The notes under the pieces are model-generated. The model was not told the DNA's origin. It made no database searches and saw nothing but the letters and a program-made list of their open reading frames with translations. DNA of 64,000 nt from Mitsuaria sp. 7 (GTDB lineage: Bacteria; Pseudomonadota; Gammaproteobacteria; Burkholderiales; Burkholderiaceae_C). The stretch spans positions 3,924,279 to 3,988,278 of the forward strand of contig NZ_CP011514.1 in the NCBI RefSeq assembly GCF_001653795.1, read 5' to 3'. The position numbers were made by a program, and so were the translations under genes. Of the stretch, positions 42,298 to 50,126 are shown one piece after another (the first letter of the stretch is position 1; each line of letters starts with the position of its first letter).

Positions 42298-44642
42298 GCG
42301 TCCACTCCCAGCATCAGTCGCAGCAACGGCAGCGGGAGCGCCGCGCGCGCTTCGTCCCATTCCGCCGAGGCCGTCACGGCGCCCGCACCGCCGCCCTTGC
42401 GCGCCGCGCGCTGACCGAGGTCGCGCCGCTCGCCCGCGTCGAAGTGCGCGAAGGTGCGCCGCACCAGCGGCAGCACGCGGATGAAGTGCTCGTCGTCGAG
42501 GCCGCTCAGCCACGCGTCGACCAGCGGCCAGACGCCGTCGTGATGCAGCAGCACGACGGCATTGCGGTTGAGGAAGCCGTCCAGCCACGCCGCCGCCCTG
42601 GCCGGCTCCGCCGCGCGCGACAGCTGCAGCGAGATCGCCGTGCCCGCGTCGTCCGCCGTGATCAGGCCGTCGTCCAGCAGCAGCCGCGTGCACAGGCCGC
42701 GCAGCAGCGCGTGCGCGCCCTCGCGGCCGGCCAGTTGCGCGACGGCGGCGCGCCATTGCGTCGAGGGCTCGGACTGGCGGCCCGGATCGCGCAGCCGCAC
42801 CGCCGCCTGCGCGCCGAGGAGCCGGTCGCGGACCTGCTCCGACGCGGCCTCGTCCAGCGAATCGCCCATCAGCGGCAGGCTGATCGCCGCGCGCGTCACG
42901 AGGCCGTCGAAGACATCGCCCACCATCGCCGCGTCGGTCTGCCTCACGTTGCCGTAGCGGAAGACGTTGGCCAGCGGCGGCAACGCGCCCAGCAGCTGGT
43001 CGGCGTCGCCCGTGATCGCGGCGTGGTCCTGCAGCGCGCGCGAGGCGATCGTCACCGCGTCCGGCAGGTCGGCGAGCAGCACGCGATCGACGAGTTCCGC
43101 CAGCGCGGCCAAGGTCGCCGATTGTCCGCAGCGCTCGGCCACGGCGGTCGTCGCGGCGTGCGCGACCGACTGGCCCCAGCGGCTCGCCTCGATCAGGCGC
43201 AGCGCGAACTCCGGCTGCCATTGCAGCGTCCAGATCTCATGGAAAGTCCCGCGCGAGGACTTGCCCGTGCGCGCGATCTCGCCCCACGGCAGGTCGATCA
43301 GTCGCAGTCGATGCAGCAGATGGCTGCGCGCCAGATCGTTGGGCTGGCGCAGGTCGAGGTCCAGCGTCTTCTGCGTCGCCTCGGGCTTCATGCGCAGCGA
43401 CTTCTGCAGCTGTTCCAGATCGCGCTGCAGCGGCACCGTGGGCACGTCGGCCGGCACGCTCCCCAGTTGATCGCCGATGACCAGTTCATCGCGGATGAAG
43501 CCGAGCACGGCGTCGTCGCCCAGCGTCATGACCGTGCGCGTCGCCTCGTGCAGTTCGTCCAGGCCCGGCGCAGGCCGCTGCCGCAGCGCGGCCAGCGTGT
43601 CGGCGAGCCGGGCCGCCTCGATCAGATGGGCGGAGGAGCAGTCGAGGTCGCGTTCGCGCATCAGCCGCGCGACGCGGGCGAGCCAGCCGATCGCGCGAGG
43701 ACGGCGCTCACCGTCCGGGCCTTCCTGGCCGCTCAGCCACAGGTGCTCGTACCAGCCGGGCGAGTGGATGCCGGCGCCATAGCCGCTCGCGCGCGCGAGG
43801 TGCCGGTAGGTCCACGGCACCCAGGTGCTCGTGACCTTGAGCTTGGGGAGGCCCTTGAGCAGCGCCTGGTCGGCCTTCGCGGTGACTTCGGCCCGCAGGC
43901 CTCCCAGGTGCCAGGCGCCGCAGACGACGGCGATGCGCTCGAAGCCCTCCTTGCGCGCCGCGCGGATGCACTGGCGCATGTGGGCCTCGCGCATCGCCTC
44001 GCGGCGGGCGCGCGGCGTCCGGGGATCGAGGGTCTCGTCGTCGCCGGACTCGGCGCGCAGCGTCGTCATCGCCTCCGAGATCGCGGCGAACAGGTCTTCG
44101 CCGTCGCCCCGCTCCTCGACCATGTGGTTCCACCAGGTCTCGCCATCGGCGTAGCCGGCCGCGCGCGCGAGCCAGTCCAGCGGATCGCCGCGACGCGCCG
44201 AGCGCCCGGCCGACTCATCCGTGGAATCAGGCTCCGTCGATTCCGGTGTGGATTCCGGCGTCGGTTCCGGCGTCGGTTCCGCGGTCGGCTGCGTAGCCTC
44301 TTCTTCCCTCGCCTTCTCCAACGCAAGCGAGATACCGACCGGCAGATCGATGAAGCGGACCGGCACGCCGGCGAGTCCTGCCCAACGCAAGGCCTGCCAC
44401 TCCGGCGAGAAGCTCGCGAACGGGTGGTAGACCGCGCGGCCCGATTCCTCCACGCCGTGCGTCAGCAGCGCGACCGGCGGCGCCATCGCGGGATCGAGCA
44501 CGGCGGCGACGAGGCCATCCGCCTCGGGCGGACCCTCGATCAGCACGCAGTCGGGCTTCAGCGCCTCGAACGCGGCCAGCAGGCTGCGCGCGCAGCCCGG
44601 GCCGTGGTGCCGCACGCCGAAGTAATGGACCGGATCGCTCAT
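42294..44642 (-). CDS. DUF5682 family protein
   Basis: A 782-residue protein. It begins with VHYFGVRHHGPGCARSLL and VLIEGPPEADGLV, which fit the DUF5682 head; the fold is thought related to the EreA/ChaN/TraB group, with conserved His and Glu residues. A Thr/Pro/Glu-rich linker (TEPTPEPTPESTPEST) lies near residue 125. The larger C-terminal part is helical. It has no signal peptide. The function is unknown; the family is found with MoxR, VWA and SWIM proteins, as here. It starts 51 bp after the MoxR gene stop and overlaps the VWA gene. Confidence 0.8.
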   Translation of the reverse strand: MSDPVHYFGVRHHGPGCARSLLAAFEALKPDCVLIEGPPEADGLVAAVLDPAMAPPVALLTHGVEESGRAVYHPFASFSPEWQALRWAGLAGVPVRFIDLPVGISLALEKAREEEATQPTAEPTPEPTPESTPESTEPDSTDESAGRSARRGDPLDWLARAAGYADGETWWNHMVEERGDGEDLFAAISEAMTTLRAESGDDETLDPRTPRARREAMREAHMRQCIRAARKEGFERIAVVCGAWHLGGLRAEVTAKADQALLKGLPKLKVTSTWVPWTYRHLARASGYGAGIHSPGWYEHLWLSGQEGPDGERRPRAIGWLARVARLMRERDLDCSSAHLIEAARLADTLAALRQRPAPGLDELHEATRTVMTLGDDAVLGFIRDELVIGDQLGSVPADVPTVPLQRDLEQLQKSLRMKPEATQKTLDLDLRQPNDLARSHLLHRLRLIDLPWGEIARTGKSSRGTFHEIWTLQWQPEFALRLIEASRWGQSVAHAATTAVAERCGQSATLAALAELVDRVLLADLPDAVTIASRALQDHAAITGDADQLLGALPPLANVFRYGNVRQTDAAMVGDVFDGLVTRAAISLPLMGDSLDEAASEQVRDRLLGAQAAVRLRDPGRQSEPSTQWRAAVAQLAGREGAHALLRGLCTRLLLDDGLITADDAGTAISLQLSRAAEPARAAAWLDGFLNRNAVVLLHHDGVWPLVDAWLSGLDDEHFIRVLPLVRRTFAHFDAGERRDLGQRAARKGGGAGAVTASAEWDEARAALPLPLLRLMLGVDA

Positions 44643-44693
44643 GGCCGCTCGTGAAGAGTCAGGGGCTCGGGATTGAGGAAGGGAAGCGATGGC

Positions 44694-45800
44694 TCAGGAC
44701 TGCTCGCGGCAGGCGCGGTAGAGGTCCTTCCACTCGGTGCGTTCCTTGACGACCGTCTCGAGGTATTCGTTCCAGACGACCTGGTCCTGCACGGGGTCCT
44801 TGACGATCGCGCCGAGCAGGCCGGACGCCACGTCGCGCGGGCGCAGCACGCCGTCGCCGAAGTGCCCGGCCAGCGCCATGCCGCTGTTGATCACGGAGAT
44901 CGCCTCCGCCGTCGACAGCGTGCCGCTGGGCGACTTCAGCTGCGTCTTGCCGTCCTCGGTCTTGCCGTTGCGCAGCTCGCGGAAGATCTGGACGATGCGG
45001 CGCACTTCCTTGAGCGCCGGCGGTTCGGCGGGCAGCTGCAGCGCGACGCCCAGTTCGGCCACGCGCTTGACGACGATGGACACCTCGGCGTCCTCGCTCG
45101 CCGGCACGGGCAGCACGACCGTGTTGAAGCGGCGCTTGAGCGCGGCGGACAACTCGTTGACGCCCTTGTCGCGGTTGTTGGCCGTGGCGATCACGCTGAA
45201 GCCGCGCGTGGCCTGCACCTCCGCGCCGAGCTCGGGCACGGGCAGGGTCTTCTCCGACAGCACGGTGATCAGGCAGTCCTGCACGTCGGCGGGGATGCGC
45301 GTCAGTTCCTCGATGCGCGCGATCTTGCCGTCGCGCATCGCCTTCATCATCGGACTGGGCACCAGCGCCGCCTCGCTCGGACCGTTGGCCAGCAGCTGCG
45401 CGTAGTTCCAGCCGTAGCGCAGCTGCTCCTCGCCGGTCCCGGCGGTGCCCTGGATCAGCAGGGTCGAATCACCGCTGACCGCCGCCGACAGGTGTTCCGA
45501 CACCCACGACTTCGCGGTGCCCGGCACGCCGTAGAGCAGCAGCGCGCGATCGGTCGCGAGCGTGGCGACCGCGATCTCCATCAGCCGCTCGTCGCCGATG
45601 TACTTGGCGCTGACCTCGAAGCCGTTCTCCAGCGTCCCGCCCATCAGGTAGCGCAGGACGGCCCACGGCGACATCGCCCAGTTCTCCGGACGCGTGCGCG
45701 TGTCCTGGCGCTTCAGCTCGGCGAGCTCCTCGGCGAACTGGTGCTCGGCGTGGCGGCGCAGCAGCTGCGAGGCTGCGGAGGTCTCGGTGGAGGTCGTCAT
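44694..45800 (-). CDS. MoxR-family AAA+ ATPase
   Basis: The 368-residue ATPase has Walker A LYGVPGTAKSWVSEHL near residue 95. In place of the classic Walker B Asp-Glu it has IARIEELTRIPADVQ, sensor 1 is FSVIATANNRDKG near 206, and the arginine region is LKRRFNTVVLP. The shape of the binding core is that of the MoxR group that works with VWA proteins. It remodels or activates a protein target using ATP. It overlaps the DUF5691 gene stop or start by 4 bp and lies in the middle of the operon. Confidence 0.85.
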   Translation of the reverse strand: MTTSTETSAASQLLRRHAEHQFAEELAELKRQDTRTRPENWAMSPWAVLRYLMGGTLENGFEVSAKYIGDERLMEIAVATLATDRALLLYGVPGTAKSWVSEHLSAAVSGDSTLLIQGTAGTGEEQLRYGWNYAQLLANGPSEAALVPSPMMKAMRDGKIARIEELTRIPADVQDCLITVLSEKTLPVPELGAEVQATRGFSVIATANNRDKGVNELSAALKRRFNTVVLPVPASEDAEVSIVVKRVAELGVALQLPAEPPALKEVRRIVQIFRELRNGKTEDGKTQLKSPSGTLSTAEAISVINSGMALAGHFGDGVLRPRDVASGLLGAIVKDPVQDQVVWNEYLETVVKERTEWKDLYRACREQS

Positions 45801-47446
45801 GAGGTCCTCGGGATCGGATCGGGTGAAAGGGCGAGCAGGACGCGGCGCAGCGCGGCCGTCTGCGCGACGGCCTGCAGTTGCTCCGCGTGGGCGGCGGTCT
45901 CGTCGGCGGCACGGATGTCGGCCAGCGACGCATAGGCGGGAAGGCTGTCGGCATGCACGACCGCGCCGAAGTCGACCAGCATCGCGCGGACGGCGTAGTC
46001 GTCCTTCAGCGTGCCGGCACGGGCGCGCGTCAGCAGTTGCCCGGTCAGCGCCTGCGAGAGATCGGTGCCGAGCGTCTCACCGCCGCTCGCCGCCGCGATG
46101 AGCGCCGACAGCGGCAAGGAACCCTTCTGCAGATGTCGAAGCCAGTGACGTTCGCGACGGGCTTGCGGCAGCCAGTTGAGCGCCTGCGCGGCCTGATGCA
46201 TCTGCTGCGGCACGTTCGCCTGCGCCGGGCTGGTGCCGGACGCCTGCAAGGCGCCGAGGAAGGCTTCGCACCATTCGATCTCTCGCGTGGCGGCCAGCGC
46301 ATCGAACCAGCCGCGCATCAGCGCCTCGGCCCAGTCCGTCCTGGCGGCCCAGCCGAGCAGCTCGGCGGGCGTCATCGAGGTCGTCGTGGTCCACCAGCCC
46401 AGCGGGACCTGGCGCACCAGTTGATAGAGCCACCAGGCGCGCTCACCGAGCTTCTCGGAGGGCGGTCGGGCGACGACGATCTGATCGGACGACCAGTCGG
46501 CGGCCGCGGCCTCCGGCGCATCGATCACCCAGTGCTGACGCAGCAGCGCGCGCTCGCGGCGCAGCAGCGGCGAGAGCCGCTCGATAGCGCGGCGCGGATG
46601 CGCGGCGTCGGGTAGACGCAGCAGCAGGTCGAGCGCCACGTCGCGCACCTCGCGGCTGCGGTCGGCGCGCAATCGATCGAGCAGCGCCTCGTCGTCCATG
46701 CCGAGGCTGATCGCCAGTTGCGCCACCAGGTCGGCGCGCTCCTTGGCGGAGAGTTCCGTCAGCGCGGCCTCGAGGCGGCGGCGGCCCGCGGCGGCATCGG
46801 CACTTCGCTCGCGCGCCAGGAAGGCGCGTCGCTGCTCCAGCGTGCCGTCGGTCCACTGAGCCTCGCCGGGGGCGTCACCGCCGGCACCGGCGGCGTAATG
46901 CCAATCCTCGCGCTGCCGCGCCAGCCACAGCCCGCGCTCGCCGAGCACCGGCAGCAAAGGGGCACGCAGCGCGACCGACCGTCGTCCGACGTCGAGCGCC
47001 AGCGGCAGCAGCATCTCGGGCAGGCGCAGGCCAGCCGCGGCCAGGTCCACGAACGCCTGCTGCTGAAGGCGCCCCGGCGCTTCGGTGAGGGTCCAGCGCA
47101 GCAGCCTGTGCAGTGAGCCGGCAGCGCCGTCGATCCCTTCGATACCGTCGATGCGTTCGGGCACGACGGTCAGACGATCGTCTGCGGCGGCCTCCGGCAG
47201 CGGCGCATTCCATGCGCGGTCCTGAGTGCCGGCCGCCTCACACGGTGCGATCACGGCCATCGTGCGCAAGACCTGACCCGCCGCGCCGCCAGTTGCGCCC
47301 GTTGCACCCGTCGCACCCGTTGCACCTGCAGTCTGCGCGACCTGCGCGACGAGCTTGCCGATCTCGCCCGGCCATTCGGGCAACGGTCCCGGCTGTCGAT
47401 CCGTGCCCACCATCGCGACGGGCAGCAGCGGTGTCCAGGCGCTCAT
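45797..47446 (-). CDS. DUF5691 family protein
   Basis: A 549-residue protein with a helical, HEAT-like look and no signal peptide. It has the phrases SAWTPLLPVAMVGTDR at the start, and RLRADRSREVRDVALDLLLRL near 285, a repeat-like helix pair. This matches DUF5691. The function is unknown; it is always, in my knowledge, next to SWIM or MoxR genes. It overlaps both neighbours by 4 bp, so it is translationally coupled. The central Gly/Ala/Thr run (GATGATGATG-like codons) is low-complexity. Confidence 0.75.
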   Translation of the reverse strand: MSAWTPLLPVAMVGTDRQPGPLPEWPGEIGKLVAQVAQTAGATGATGATGATGGAAGQVLRTMAVIAPCEAAGTQDRAWNAPLPEAAADDRLTVVPERIDGIEGIDGAAGSLHRLLRWTLTEAPGRLQQQAFVDLAAAGLRLPEMLLPLALDVGRRSVALRAPLLPVLGERGLWLARQREDWHYAAGAGGDAPGEAQWTDGTLEQRRAFLARERSADAAAGRRRLEAALTELSAKERADLVAQLAISLGMDDEALLDRLRADRSREVRDVALDLLLRLPDAAHPRRAIERLSPLLRRERALLRQHWVIDAPEAAAADWSSDQIVVARPPSEKLGERAWWLYQLVRQVPLGWWTTTTSMTPAELLGWAARTDWAEALMRGWFDALAATREIEWCEAFLGALQASGTSPAQANVPQQMHQAAQALNWLPQARRERHWLRHLQKGSLPLSALIAAASGGETLGTDLSQALTGQLLTRARAGTLKDDYAVRAMLVDFGAVVHADSLPAYASLADIRAADETAAHAEQLQAVAQTAALRRVLLALSPDPIPRTS

Positions 47447-48867
47447 GCGGCACTCCTCGACCAGACGGGGTTGGCGGTTCCCGACCGCCACGCGGTCAGC
47501 GGACGCAGGCCGCGGCCGTCCCACTCGCCCATCACCGCCAGCGGACGACCACCGGCCACGGCCATGAGCGACCACCAGTCCGCATCACCGACCTGCAGCG
47601 GCACGGCGCGGCCGTCGGCAGTGAGATGCGGGCCGGCCTCGGAAGCGACCGGTGTCGCGTTCGAGAGCACGACGGGATGCAGCAGCGCAAAGGGATTGGC
47701 GGCCACGCGCTGGGCGACGCGCTGCCATTCGTCCTCCCAGGGAGCCTGCCAGGGGTCAGAGCCCCCGAGCTGCACGTTGCTGACCGTGCCTTCAGGTTCG
47801 GGCGGCGGAGAGGATTCGGCGATCAACGCTCGCAACGGCGCGTTGCCAGGATGGAAGGCGAGCGTCAGATCGGCGGCGATGCCGGGCACCCACATGCCCT
47901 CGAAACCGCGACCGCCGTGCGTGTGATCGAGCAGCCACGCGCGCCGGCCCGAGCGGGCGCCGTGCAGCCAGACGCGGCGCTCGTTCAGGCGCGCGTCGCG
48001 CTCTTCGACGATCACGCCGAGCACGGTCCAGCGATCGGTCAGGCGTTCGCCGGTGGCGAGTACCTCCGCCTGGTCGAGCGGCCAGCCGCAGACGGTGCGC
48101 AGGTCGGCCTGGACGGGCTCGGGCAGCACCTCGCGACGGGCGATGCCTTCGCAGGCGAGCTGCAGCAATCCGAGGCGCGACAGCGTCCGTTCAGGCCAGT
48201 CGGCGCCGACGCGCCAGCCTTCCGCGGCGGCGACGATGCGCTGGCCGAGACCGGGCGCTTGCGCGTCCACCATGCGCGCCGCCATCGTGCGCCAGCCGCG
48301 GATCGCCGCATCGTCGAGCCCGCCGAGGCCGCGACCGATCTGATCGCCCAGCCAGCGCTGCAATTCGGAAGACGCGTCCTCGATGCGACGCCAGCGTTGC
48401 GACTCGCGCTTGAGCGCGGTGTCGGGATCGGCAAGCGCCGATGCGGCCTGCGCGGGATCGACGCCGTCGGCGATCTGGGCGGCGCGTTCAGCGGCGCGCT
48501 CGACGGCCTGCTGGTCGCGCTCCTCCTTCTTCTGCGCCCGCTCGCCGCGGGAGGCGATCCATTCGGCGACCCAGGCGGGCGCCTCGGCGGCGGTGAAGCG
48601 GGAGGCATCCTGCGCCCGCAGCATCAGCAGCGCGAGACCATGCTTGCAGGGGAACTTGCGACTGGGGCAGGAGCAGCGGAATGCGGGGCCGTTGAGATCG
48701 ACCTGCGTCTGATACGGCTTGGAGCCGCTGCCCTGGCACTCGCCCCAGACGGCGACCTCATCGGCGCCGAGCAACGGCCATTTGGCCGGCGAGGTCAGTC
48801 CCCGCGCGGCCTTCGCCGATGCCTCGTCCGGCGCCAGCGCCAGCACGCCCTCCATGGTCAGCGACAT
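47443..48867 (-). CDS. SWIM zinc-finger protein
   Basis: A 474-residue protein, first gene of the five-gene operon. The SWIM motif is CSCPSRKFPCKHGLALLML (CxC...CxH) near residue 68, which should bind zinc and contact nucleic acid or protein. It is followed by a charged helical region (ERAQKKEERDQQAVERAAER) and a long C-terminal domain with beta-rich Trp-containing segments. No catalytic motif is apparent. It probably recruits the MoxR-VWA machine to its target. Confidence 0.82.
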   Translation of the reverse strand: MSLTMEGVLALAPDEASAKAARGLTSPAKWPLLGADEVAVWGECQGSGSKPYQTQVDLNGPAFRCSCPSRKFPCKHGLALLMLRAQDASRFTAAEAPAWVAEWIASRGERAQKKEERDQQAVERAAERAAQIADGVDPAQAASALADPDTALKRESQRWRRIEDASSELQRWLGDQIGRGLGGLDDAAIRGWRTMAARMVDAQAPGLGQRIVAAAEGWRVGADWPERTLSRLGLLQLACEGIARREVLPEPVQADLRTVCGWPLDQAEVLATGERLTDRWTVLGVIVEERDARLNERRVWLHGARSGRRAWLLDHTHGGRGFEGMWVPGIAADLTLAFHPGNAPLRALIAESSPPPEPEGTVSNVQLGGSDPWQAPWEDEWQRVAQRVAANPFALLHPVVLSNATPVASEAGPHLTADGRAVPLQVGDADWWSLMAVAGGRPLAVMGEWDGRGLRPLTAWRSGTANPVWSRSAA

Positions 48868-48993
48868 GCTGGCCCGCTCCCTGTCGAATCGTTGTGGGTG
48901 AGTTTGGAGGCGAGTCTATCTGGAGCTGATGACTGCCTCAGTCGTCGAAACAAGGAGACGCAATGCGGCGCACTGCGGCATGGCCGCCTTGGC

Positions 48994-49413
48994 TCAAGGC
49001 TGCGTCTTGAACGCCTCAAGCTGCTTGATTCGCAATTGCGCGTGATCGCGCATGCAGCCGAGGTACTGGAGATTGCGGATCGAGCCCTCGGACCACAGGT
49101 CGAGCACCGCCTTGCAATCGGCCTCGCGGAACTTCACCCAGAGGCGCTGCGCGGCGACGAGGCTGTCCTTCGGCTTCGCGGGCTTGGCGCCGCCGACCTT
49201 CGCCGGCGTCGCCGCCAGCACGCGGCGATAGACCTCGTTGAGCTGCTTCTCGACCTGCTGCTGCTCCTGCGCGGCGCAGTCGTTCATGTCGACGGTGCTG
49301 ACGGCGTTGGCGCAGTCCAGCGCATGCGCAGACGACGCGGCGCTCATCACCAGCGCTGCGAAGGCAAGTCGGCGCACGATGGCGCGATCGAAACGGGAAA
49401 CGTTGCTCGTCAT
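48994..49413 (-). CDS. LprI-like (DUF1311) exported protein
   Basis: A 139-residue protein with a signal peptide (ending SSAHA) and the LprI/DUF1311 core: LDCANAVSTVDMNDCAAQ at the start of the mature part, helical QVEKQLNEVYRRVLAA, and WVKFREADCKAVLDLW. The four Cys residues likely form two disulfides. LprI of Mycobacterium inhibits lysozyme; many relatives are uncharacterised. It stands alone, 126 bp after the SWIM gene start on the same strand. Confidence 0.78.
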   Translation of the reverse strand: MTSNVSRFDRAIVRRLAFAALVMSAASSAHALDCANAVSTVDMNDCAAQEQQQVEKQLNEVYRRVLAATPAKVGGAKPAKPKDSLVAAQRLWVKFREADCKAVLDLWSEGSIRNLQYLGCMRDHAQLRIKQLEAFKTQP

Positions 49414-49623
49414 GGATGTTCCTCATCGTCAGAGAGAAGCGCGGCCCGGAGGGCGGCGTGCATTCGACCAGAATGCCACGTCGCCGCGCCCCTCGGATCA
49501 GGGGGCGCTCCTATCGGCCTTAGGGATGTCGCTCGCATGGCTCGTGGCTAGGCTCTCAGTCTTTCCCGAGGCGGCCGTCCGGCCGGATGCATCGCGATCG
49601 GGAACACTCCGGAGGAGCCCGCC

Positions 49624-50118
49624 ATGGCCAAGACCGACAAGCCCGCAAAGCCCGACAAGGCAACCAAGACCGTCAAAGTGAAGAAGACCGACAAGGCCCC
49701 CGACACGACCAACATCAGCGTCGTCCCCATCGCGCCTCAAGGGAAGGTCTGCAAGCCCTTCCTGCTGGAGGTGATGGTCTTCAGCCCCGAGTCGGGCTTC
49801 AAGTTCAAGGTCATCGTCGAGCGCTCCTGCACGCCCACCGCCGACCCGATCTGGAAGCTGGTCTTCGACCTGTACAAGATCGTCGACGACAAGGAAGTGC
49901 AGATCGTCCACGTGTCCTACACCGCCGGCACGCCCGTGGAGAGCCAGGCCGTGGCCGTCATGGCGCGCGAGGGCGTCAAGCCGGACCAGGCCACCGTCCT
50001 CGTCCAGGAAGTGCATCCCGCCGCCCGCGCCGTCGCCGGCAAGACCACGCCCCCGACGGACGAGCAGAAGGCCGCCCTGCACGGCGCCATGGCCGACGTG
50101 CTCAAGATCGAGTTCTGA
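49624..50118 (+). CDS. Lys-rich orphan protein, 164 aa
   Basis: Not recognised. The start has a near-consensus GGAGGAG site 6 bp upstream. The first 28 residues are a Lys/Asp/Thr/Pro-rich tail (KPDKATKTVKVKKTDKA) with no hydrophobic signal. The rest is a beta-rich domain, VCKPFLLEVMVFSPESGF, with two Cys residues, ending in ADVLKIEF. It is followed 8 bp later by the outer-membrane barrel gene, so the two are probably one transcript and may act together. Confidence 0.55.
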   Translation: MAKTDKPAKPDKATKTVKVKKTDKAPDTTNISVVPIAPQGKVCKPFLLEVMVFSPESGFKFKVIVERSCTPTADPIWKLVFDLYKIVDDKEVQIVHVSYTAGTPVESQAVAVMAREGVKPDQATVLVQEVHPAARAVAGKTTPPTDEQKAALHGAMADVLKIEF

Positions 50119-50126
50119 GCACCGTC

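Noticed and set aside
44221..44290. TCCGGCGTCGGT-like repeats suggesting a CRISPR or VNTR
   Set aside because: They code for the Thr/Pro/Glu linker of the DUF5682 protein in frame; there are no spacers.
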